In this document: in pieces, positions 58,521 to 64,000 of the stretch
Layout: every line of letters starts with the position of its first letter
How positions within the stretch are numbered: the first letter of the stretch is position 1
DNA from: Pseudomonadota bacterium
Lineage (GTDB): Bacteria > Desulfobacterota > Desulfobacteria > Desulfobacterales > Desulfobacteraceae
Direction of reading: 5' to 3'
Assembly (NCBI GenBank): GCA_018821535.1
Contig: JAHJLV010000018.1
Span: 1 to 64,000, forward strand
Length of the DNA stretch: 64,000 bases
Notes under the pieces: model-generated
The model's database searches: none
What the model saw: the letters and a program-made list of their open reading frames with translations, nothing else
Told to the model about the DNA's origin: nothing
Made by a program: the position numbers and the translations under genes

Positions 58521-59849
58521 TTAAAAATTATAGATTAAGGACAATTGAACCAGATCCATTGTGTATTCGTATAATTCGATATTGGAGAATGCCCATCTGT
58601 GCTGGTAATTCAAATTGAGTGTCATGTACTGGTTCGTTTTTTTAAACTGCCATATTTTTTTATTCAGCGTGCATCCGATTAAATGAAGCTTGTCTTCTCT
58701 TGTCTGTGTGAAAAGAGCATTGGGAGATTTATACTTTGTGAACTGATATTCATATTTAAGGGCCGTGTTTATTTCAAATGGCAGTTTTTTCATCATGGAC
58801 AGCGTTGATCCATACCGGGTATAGGTGACGTCATCCTTAAAAGCATTTTCTTTTTCAGCAATGAGGCCAAGATCAAACCAGATTCCGTTTTTAAGAAAAA
58901 CCATATCTCCGGATATGGAAAAATTTTCAGCATCTTTATCCGGAAGGTCCGGATAATTTTTTGCTTCATATTTAAACAGGGCATGAGAGAGCAAACCAGG
59001 ATTAAAAATATGGTCCCATGATGCTTTAAGACCGATACTGTCCATGTATTGATCATCCCCAAGTTCAATCTGGTTTATCAATCCCCTGAATCCCAGGCGG
59101 TTTTTATCCAGAAGAATTTCAGGTCCGGTGGCCAGACCAAAATATCGAAGGTCCAAAGCCTTTGTCTCATCATAGACAGCCTTGTATAAGTTCATCTGGG
59201 TTTTCCACAGGTTTTTTGAATAGGAAAAGCGGTAGGTGTGATCTGCACTCAGGATGGTATTGTATACCCAGTCCTGGGTTTTTTTGGATGACGGGCCTGT
59301 CAGGCTGATATCCCCGATAATGGTTTTGATATTGCCAGTGGATGGTGATGACCAGATATTGTTATTCCAGTCCACACCCAGGGCAAGACTGCCGGACAGA
59401 AAATGGTTCTGTTCTGTTTTATCCATATAAATAAGAAATTTTTTAATATTTTCCTTAACCGCTTCAGGCGGATGGGTCATTAATACTTCATGACAGTATT
59501 GGCGGGCAATATCATTTGCCCCAAGCTTCTGAAAGGTTCTGGCCATTTCAAGCTTGACCCGGGATTCAGACGGGGAAGCGATGAGAATTCTTTCAAAGGC
59601 CATGATGGCCATTTCATAATTCTGGGTTTCAAAAGCAGCTCTGCCCAGATAGAAATTCAATTCAAGACTGCCAGGCGAGTGTTCAAATGCTTTTATAAGC
59701 ACTTGATATGATTCTGAAAAAAGCCCTGAATGGAACAGCTCGATTCCTTGGGATATCTCTTCTTGTTCCGTGGATGAAAATGCAGCTCCAGCCAGGAAGA
59801 TATCAGTGAACAACACAAAAAATACCAGAATGGTTAAATATTTTTTCAT
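58521..59849 (-). CDS. Slam-like outer-membrane protein (TPR plus DUF560-type barrel)
   Basis: 442 residues. A signal peptide (about 1-25) is followed by three to four TPR units (about 30-150: GIELFHSGLFSESYQVLIKAF, LNFYLGRAAFETQNYEMAIMAF, RVKLEMARTFQKLGANDIARQY) and a C-terminal beta-barrel of about 290 residues with alternating strands, ending in NIELYEYTMDLVQLSLIYNF, that is with a terminal Phe. TPR plus DUF560 barrel of this size is the architecture of Slam, the translocon of the type XI secretion system. First gene of a three-gene operon with the FecR/TbpB-like protein and the cyclase. Distinguishing it from other TPR-porins needs structure comparison. Confidence 0.6.
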   Translation of the reverse strand: MKKYLTILVFFVLFTDIFLAGAAFSSTEQEEISQGIELFHSGLFSESYQVLIKAFEHSPGSLELNFYLGRAAFETQNYEMAIMAFERILIASPSESRVKLEMARTFQKLGANDIARQYCHEVLMTHPPEAVKENIKKFLIYMDKTEQNHFLSGSLALGVDWNNNIWSSPSTGNIKTIIGDISLTGPSSKKTQDWVYNTILSADHTYRFSYSKNLWKTQMNLYKAVYDETKALDLRYFGLATGPEILLDKNRLGFRGLINQIELGDDQYMDSIGLKASWDHIFNPGLLSHALFKYEAKNYPDLPDKDAENFSISGDMVFLKNGIWFDLGLIAEKENAFKDDVTYTRYGSTLSMMKKLPFEINTALKYEYQFTKYKSPNALFTQTREDKLHLIGCTLNKKIWQFKKTNQYMTLNLNYQHRWAFSNIELYEYTMDLVQLSLIYNF

Positions 59850-59930
59850 AGATTTTTATTTTTTTTTAGAATACCCATTGGTTTAATCAGAGTCAATAAA
59901 AAGGTAATAATGGCAGGTATAATTTCAATA

Positions 59931-59952
59931 ATTGTGAATAAAATTACACAAT
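59931..59952. promoter_or_regulatory. Palindromic upstream site for a sigma-54 activator (candidate)
   Basis: ATTGTG (59931-59936) and CACAAT (59947-59952) form an inverted repeat with a 10-nt spacer. Its centre is about 107 nt upstream of the -24 element of the sigma-54 promoter at 60048, the usual distance for an enhancer-binding protein. It also lies about 90 nt upstream of the divergent Slam-like gene. The rest of 59850-60047 is very AT-rich. Confidence 0.45.
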
Positions 59953-60047
59953 ATTATTACATAAATTTTATAGTTTTGTTTCTTAATGATCAGGAAGATT
60001 TTGCATAATACATTGGAATAATTATAAAATATTATAAAAATACGTTC

Positions 60048-60063
60048 TGGCACGCTCTTTGCT
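60048..60063 (+). promoter_or_regulatory. Canonical sigma-54 promoter of the PEP-CTERM-like gene
   Basis: TGGCACG (60048-60054), four bases, then TTGCT (60059-60063): a complete match to the consensus TGGCACG-N4-TTGCW, with GG and GC ten bases apart. It lies 81 nt before the start codon at 60145. Confidence 0.85.
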
Positions 60064-60144
60064 GTCTATTATGGTCAGGTATAAGCAACGATGATTTAGA
60101 TATAAAAATGAATTAAAAAATATTCCCGTACAGGAGGGGTTATA

Positions 60145-60336
60145 ATGAAAAGATATATTATATTATTTGCAATTTTAATTACGGCGATTTTTTATTATCC
60201 GGTTTTCGCATATGCAGGCAAAACCGGGTTGTTTTTTGTGCAGGGGTCTGTCCCCCAGGTGGCAGCTTTTCTTTTGATCGGCTCAGGCCTGCTTTCAGCA
60301 GCAGGGCTGATACGAAAATATATTCAGGAGCATTAA
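60145..60336 (+). CDS. 63-residue protein: signal peptide plus PEP-CTERM-like anchor
   Basis: The ATG follows CAGGAGGGGTTATA. Residues 1-24 are a signal peptide ending FAYA. Only about 11 residues follow before VPQVA (36-40), a hydrophobic helix with the pattern LLIGSGLLSAAGL (43-55) and the basic end IRKY. This is the layout of PEP-CTERM sorting signals (VPEPAT, LLLGSGLLGLAGL, RRK), with VPEP changed to VPQV. PEP-CTERM proteins are processed by exosortase and linked to exopolysaccharide; many are controlled by sigma-54 through PrsR. No exosortase is in the window. Confidence 0.75.
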   Translation: MKRYIILFAILITAIFYYPVFAYAGKTGLFFVQGSVPQVAAFLLIGSGLLSAAGLIRKYIQEH

Positions 60337-60381
60337 TACATCCGGTTTCAGCAGATATAATTAAAACTACGAACCAAAATA

Positions 60382-60421
60382 AAAGCGGCAGAAAATTTCA
60401 ATTTTCTGCCGCTTTGTGTTT
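60382..60421 (+). terminator. Terminator hairpin of the PEP-CTERM-like gene, used as intron target
   Basis: A perfect 15-bp stem, AAAGCGGCAGAAAAT (60382-60396) with ATTTTCTGCCGCTTT (60401-60415), loop TTCA, followed by GTGTTT and then directly by the intron's GTGCG. The original T-rich tail was presumably interrupted by the intron. Confidence 0.85.
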
Positions 60422-62339
60422 GTGCGCCAGGCATGGCGCGTAGCGCCTGACTGGCGCTATCCGTGAAAACGGATGATTTGGAGGTGAAAGTCCTCTACCG
60501 GCCCGGCAAGGGGAACGGTTAGCTGAACAGCAAGGGTGTCTGCCGTGAGGCAGAATCTGAAGGAAGCTGAAAGCAAAACACTGGCCTGACGAACAGGAAT
60601 CGCATATGAGGCGGCCATACTGGGTAAGAAGGCAAATATCTTCAAAGCCCAATACTTGTACGGAAAGTGTGGACGTATATGTGGCAGGCATAAGTGTGAA
60701 GGTCGCGCGTCTTACCCTGGGAGATCTGTTGGTTTGCCTAGTGCTACTGCCGTCGTGAGGCGGTGGGATGAACCGGCAGAAGTCAGCAGACGGCATAGTA
60801 GGCCCATTCCGACCGGGGGGCTGAAGGCCTGAACGTGAACTATATGACAGGAGCTTGAATTTCGATGTCAAAGCAGATGCAGACCAGTAGGGCTGAGATG
60901 CCCGATCCCATACCGGAGAGTAGTGGACGGAATCCGCAAGGGTACGGTGTTGGTGCGTCAAATGACTCGGCAAGGAAAAGGTACTCCTGCCAACGGACAG
61001 ATAAATTGATGGAAACAGTGGTCGGACGAGAAAACATGTTGAGTGCCTATAAGAGAGTGGTCAGGAATAAAGGGGCTTCAGGGTCAGACGGAATGACGGT
61101 TGATGAACTGAAACCTTTTCTCCAGATGCACTGGGCACAGGTCAAAGAGCAACTGCTCAAGGACAGGTATAAACCGCAACCGGTTTTAAGGATTGAAATT
61201 CCAAAGCCGGGTGGAAAAGGTGTGCGTAAGCTTGGCATACCTACAGTTCTGGACCGTTTGATTCAGCAGGCAGTTTTACAGGTGCTGACTCCGATTTATG
61301 ATCCTTGTTTTTCAAAATTCAGCTACGGGTTCAGACCCGGCAGAAGTGCTCACCAGGCATTATGTCAAGCCAGGGAACATATGGCAGAGGGCAAACGTTG
61401 GGTGGTGGACATGGATTTGGAAAAATTCTTCGATGAAGTTCATCATGATATACTGATGAGCCGCATTGCAATGAAAATAGCGGATAAACGCATTCTGCGA
61501 TTGATCAGGAGCTATCTTCAGGCAGGGATTATGACAGGAGGCCTGGTAACACAACCGGTTAAGGGAACTCCCCAGGGTGGCCCACTGTCTCCTCTATTAT
61601 CCAATATCCTCCTGGATGATCTGGATAATGAACTGGAACAAAGAGGCCATCGGTTCTGTCGTTATGCAGACGACTGTAACATCTATGTGGGATCACGTAG
61701 AGCCGGGGAAAGGTTGCTTAGTTCGTTGGACAAATTTGTCACTAACAAACTTCGACTGAAAATAAATCGGTCTAAAAGTGCGGTTGACCGACCCTGGAAC
61801 AGGAAATTTCTGGGATACAGCGTAACTTATCATAACCCACCTCGGCTAAAGGTTGCTCTCGATTCGGTTGCCCGTTTCAAGGGTAAAGTCAAGGAAGCAT
61901 TTCGACGTGGCAGGGGTAGAAACCTGAAGAAATTCATAATGGAACTTCAACCGATGCTCCGAGGCTGGATAAATTATTTCCGGCTGTCAGAAGTAAAAGG
62001 TATTTTTGAGGAACTGGATGAATGGATAAGGCATCATTTGCGATGTGTTCTATGGAGGCAGTGGAAGCGCAATTACACCCGTATGAGACAAATGAGGAAG
62101 AATGGAATATCGGAAAAGCGAGCATGGAAATCGGCCACGAACGGTCGGGGGCCATGGTGGAATTCAAGAGCTTCCCATATGAATCAGGCGTTTCCAAAGA
62201 AGGTCTTTGACAGGCTGGGGCTCGTATCGTTGCTTGATACAATTTTGACGTTTAACAATAATTTACGAACCGCCGTATACGGAACCGTACGTACGGTGGT
62301 GTGAGAGGACGGAGGGCGCGAGCCCTCCTCCTACTCGAT
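60422..62339 (+). mobile_element. Complete group II intron (about 1.9 kb), class C-like insertion
   Basis: The 5' end GTGCGCC fits the consensus GUGYG. About 440 nt of structured RNA precede the maturase ORF. Domain V lies at 62268-62301 (ACCGCCGTA at 62269-62277 pairing with TACGGTGGT at 62292-62300). Domain VI has the stem GGAGGGC/GCCCTCC with a GCGA tetraloop and an unpaired A at 62333, seven bases from the 3' end CTACTCGAT. The length of 1918 nt and the site 6 nt behind a terminator stem fit group IIC introns. It appears intact. Confidence 0.85.
60865..62304 (+). CDS. ltrA: Group II intron reverse transcriptase/maturase (LtrA family)
   Basis: 479 residues encoded in intron domain IV. RT motifs: KRVVRNKGASGSDGMTVDEL, RKLGIPTVLDRLIQQAVL, FRPGRSAHQAL, WVVDMDLEKFFDEVHHDIL, GTPQGGPLSPLLSNILLDDL and the catalytic FCRYADDCNIYV. 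The maturase X domain follows (LRGWINYFRLSEVKGIFEEL). No C-terminal HNH endonuclease domain is present, as in class C and some other lineages. The last codons (RTAVYGTVRTVV) are read from domain V itself, so the functional C-terminus may end earlier. Confidence 0.93.
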   Translation: MSKQMQTSRAEMPDPIPESSGRNPQGYGVGASNDSARKRYSCQRTDKLMETVVGRENMLSAYKRVVRNKGASGSDGMTVDELKPFLQMHWAQVKEQLLKDRYKPQPVLRIEIPKPGGKGVRKLGIPTVLDRLIQQAVLQVLTPIYDPCFSKFSYGFRPGRSAHQALCQAREHMAEGKRWVVDMDLEKFFDEVHHDILMSRIAMKIADKRILRLIRSYLQAGIMTGGLVTQPVKGTPQGGPLSPLLSNILLDDLDNELEQRGHRFCRYADDCNIYVGSRRAGERLLSSLDKFVTNKLRLKINRSKSAVDRPWNRKFLGYSVTYHNPPRLKVALDSVARFKGKVKEAFRRGRGRNLKKFIMELQPMLRGWINYFRLSEVKGIFEELDEWIRHHLRCVLWRQWKRNYTRMRQMRKNGISEKRAWKSATNGRGPWWNSRASHMNQAFPKKVFDRLGLVSLLDTILTFNNNLRTAVYGTVRTVV

Positions 62340-62341
62340 AA

Positions 62342-63439
62342 TTATTCTTTTTTCCGGGGCTGATATGAGCATAAGGGTTCTTCTTCAAGATAGTCACCCG
62401 TGGCTTCATATGCCCTGGCCCTGCAGCCGCCGCAAACGCGTTTGAATTCACAGATGCCGCATTTATGTTTAAGGTTATTAAAATCTCTGAGTTCATTAAA
62501 AACACGGGAGTTTTCCCAGACATCTTTAAAGGTCTGTTTGGTGATGTCTCCGCAGTCCACATCCAGAAAACCGCAGGTTTGAACCCGTCCCACATGGGAG
62601 ATAAAGCAGAAACCGGTTCCGGCAAGGCATCCCCGGGTCACGGCATCCAGCCCGTGGGTTTCAAAACTGACGCTTTTGCCGTCTTCTTTGGCCCGCTGGC
62701 GCAGAATTCGATAATAATGGGGCGCACAGGTGGCCTTAAGCTGCAGAGACGTTTTGTCTTTCTGGTCATAAAACCAGTTCAAGGTTTCTTCGTACTCTTT
62801 TGCGCTGATTTCACTGTCCACAATATATTTTCCGCGTCCTGTGGGAACCAGTAGAAAAATATGGTGGGCAACTGCTCCCAGATCTTCGGCAAGCTTTAAT
62901 ATTTTTGGAATCTGGTCAAGATTGGTTTTGGTAATGGTGGTATTGATCTGAAATTCAAGCCCTGCAGCCCTGGCAATTTTAATCCCTCGCATGGAGGCAT
63001 CAAAGGCATTTTCAAGCCCTCTGAACGTATCATGGGTTTCAGGCGTTGATCCGTCGATACTGACACTGATTCTTTTGATACCGGATTCCAGCATTTTTTG
63101 TACATTTTCTTTATTGAGCAGGGTTCCATTGGGGGCCATGACCATCCGGAGTCCAAGCCTGGTGCCATAGGCTGCGATATCAAAAATATCATCCCTTAAA
63201 AGCGGCTCTCCGCCGGTAAGAATGATGATGGGTGTGCCCACTTCCCTGATCTGTTCCAGCAGCCTGAACGAAGCCTGTGTATCCAGTTCATTGTCATACG
63301 GGTGATCCTCTGCAACGGCCCGGCAGTGTTTGCAGGACAGATTGCATCTGCGGGTGGTTTCCCAGGCAACCAGACGGATGGTGTTTTTTTCCGGAGCAGC
63401 ATGTCCGTGTCCATGGGCGTGTGTATGCGGGTGATTCAT
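62342..63439 (-). CDS. ahbD: Radical SAM heme b synthase AhbD
   Basis: 365 residues. A His-rich N-terminus (HTHAHGHGHAAP) is followed by the radical SAM cluster motif CNLSCKHC, IIILTGGEPLLRDDIFDIAAYG and HHIFLLVPTGRGK. The C-terminal SPASM region has about eight cysteines (CGFLDVDCG, CGICEFKRVCGGCRA) for a second 4Fe-4S cluster. The pattern is that of AhbD, which decarboxylates Fe-coproporphyrin III to heme b in the siroheme-dependent pathway of sulfate reducers and archaea. The start overlaps the hemB stop (TGATG). Confidence 0.85.
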   Translation of the reverse strand: MNHPHTHAHGHGHAAPEKNTIRLVAWETTRRCNLSCKHCRAVAEDHPYDNELDTQASFRLLEQIREVGTPIIILTGGEPLLRDDIFDIAAYGTRLGLRMVMAPNGTLLNKENVQKMLESGIKRISVSIDGSTPETHDTFRGLENAFDASMRGIKIARAAGLEFQINTTITKTNLDQIPKILKLAEDLGAVAHHIFLLVPTGRGKYIVDSEISAKEYEETLNWFYDQKDKTSLQLKATCAPHYYRILRQRAKEDGKSVSFETHGLDAVTRGCLAGTGFCFISHVGRVQTCGFLDVDCGDITKQTFKDVWENSRVFNELRDFNNLKHKCGICEFKRVCGGCRARAYEATGDYLEEEPLCSYQPRKKE

Positions 63440-64000
63440 CAGGCGTTCAACTCCCTTGCAGCATCAATGGCAGAATAGGTCAGGATAATATCAGCGCCGG
63501 CCCGTTTAATGGACAAAAGGGTTTCCATGATCATTTTTTTTGCATCCACCCATCCCATGAGTTCTCCGGCTTTCATGATGGAATATTCTCCACTGACATT
63601 ATAGGCTGCAATGGGAAGGTCGATTTCCTGTTTTAACCGATAAATGATATCCAGATAGGACAATGCGGGTTTCACCATGATAATATCTGCGCCTTCTTCA
63701 ATATCCATGGTGGCTTCTCGAATGGCTTCATCTGAATTGCCCGGATCCATCTGATAGGTTTTTCTATCGCCGAATTGGGGTGCTGAGTCTGCTGCCTGCC
63801 GGAACGGGCCATAAAATGCAGATGCGTATTTGACCGCATAGGACATGATGGGAATCTGGGAAAATCCTTCTTCATCCAGGGTCTGGCGTATTTCCGCCAC
63901 CCGTCCGTCCATCATGTCGGACGGGGCAACCATGTCAGCGCCTGCCTGGACATGGGAAAGGGCGGTTCGTGCCAGAAGATCAAGGGAGGCATCATTGTCG
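63439..64000 (-). CDS. hemB: Delta-aminolevulinic acid dehydratase (porphobilinogen synthase), C-terminal part
   Basis: The frame is open to the window end, so the N-terminal part lies outside. The visible 186 residues hold [25 protein letters not shown], whose core [15 protein letters not shown] is the HemB signature, the second active-site lysine in [14 protein letters not shown], and [13 protein letters not shown]. The enzyme condenses two 5-aminolevulinates to porphobilinogen. Its end is translationally coupled to ahbD, placing an early and the final step of heme synthesis in one operon. Confidence 0.95.
   Translation of the reverse strand, partial: DNDASLDLLARTALSHVQAGADMVAPSDMMDGRVAEIRQTLDEEGFSQIPIMSYAVKYASAFYGPFRQAADSAPQFGDRKTYQMDPGNSDEAIREATMDIEEGADIIMVKPALSYLDIIYRLKQEIDLPIAAYNVSGEYSIMKAGELMGWVDAKKMIMETLLSIKRAGADIILTYSAIDAARELNA

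Noticed and set aside
60398..60973. 191-codon minus-strand frame in the 5' part of the intron
   Set aside because: It is antisense to the structured intron RNA (domains I-III) and has no protein-like features.

Overview
The window looks like a chromosome segment of a strictly anaerobic, sulfate-reducing Desulfobacterota of the Desulfobacteraceae type (Desulfobacula, Desulfotignum or Desulfobacter relatives). This is inferred from gene content: a DsrC-family protein, heme made by the AhbD (siroheme-dependent) route next to hemB, a periplasmic flavocytochrome with a multiheme partner, a PPi-type phosphofructokinase, and an acetate/propionate activation operon with a symporter small accessory protein. 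No tRNA, rRNA or CRISPR array was found.

Layout. 1-3.5 kb is a decayed accessory strip: the end of a hipA-like kinase gene, a DD35E transposase remnant and a secreted TPR protein gene broken by three frameshifts. 3.5-6.4 kb (minus) holds a YdcZ-type transporter with a cysteine-less DsrC homologue, then a double-flavodoxin oxidoreductase under a PadR regulator that has two palindromes in front of it. 6.6-11.5 kb (plus) is a tight housekeeping run: RNase J, FtsK and a methyltransferase. 11.5-13.7 kb (minus) is a hexaheme cytochrome and TAT-exported flavocytochrome pair with a sigma-54-like promoter. 14-24.7 kb (minus) is a long acetate/propionate operon (acs, prpE-like, symporter, 28-residue accessory protein) continuing into four signalling-type genes: a membrane PAS-exonuclease, a LemA-like protein, a cNMP/CBS/nucleotidyltransferase and a zinc-ribbon membrane protein. 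Divergent from it are a LUD protein and a DUF166 protein. 26.4-30.3 kb (minus) is motA-motB-PilZ-dinB-DUF218. 30.4-42 kb (plus) holds a cold-shock gene, two SurA-type proteins, mgtE, recO, a GHMP kinase, glyQS, a nucleoside phosphorylase and ligA.

42-48 kb is a second accessory strip: a RelE/Phd-type toxin-antitoxin pair, an XRE remnant, a MarR-controlled SRPBCC/MATE module, an alpha/beta hydrolase, a GNAT acetyltransferase that abuts an attC-like imperfect palindrome, and a SnoaL-like protein. Then come ftsY, a BASS-type transporter, a diguanylate cyclase and PPi-phosphofructokinase (48-53.9 kb).

The most interesting part is 53.9-62.3 kb. A minus-strand operon encodes a Slam-like outer-membrane protein (TPR plus DUF560-type barrel), a FecR-domain protein whose C-terminus looks like a TbpB-type beta-barrel (a plausible type XI secretion cargo), and a CHASE2-adenylate cyclase. 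Divergent from it, behind a canonical sigma-54 promoter with an upstream palindrome, is a 63-residue protein that is little more than a signal peptide plus a PEP-CTERM-like anchor. Its terminator hairpin is followed 6 nt later by a complete group II intron, the insertion habit of group IIC introns. The window ends with ahbD and a partial hemB.
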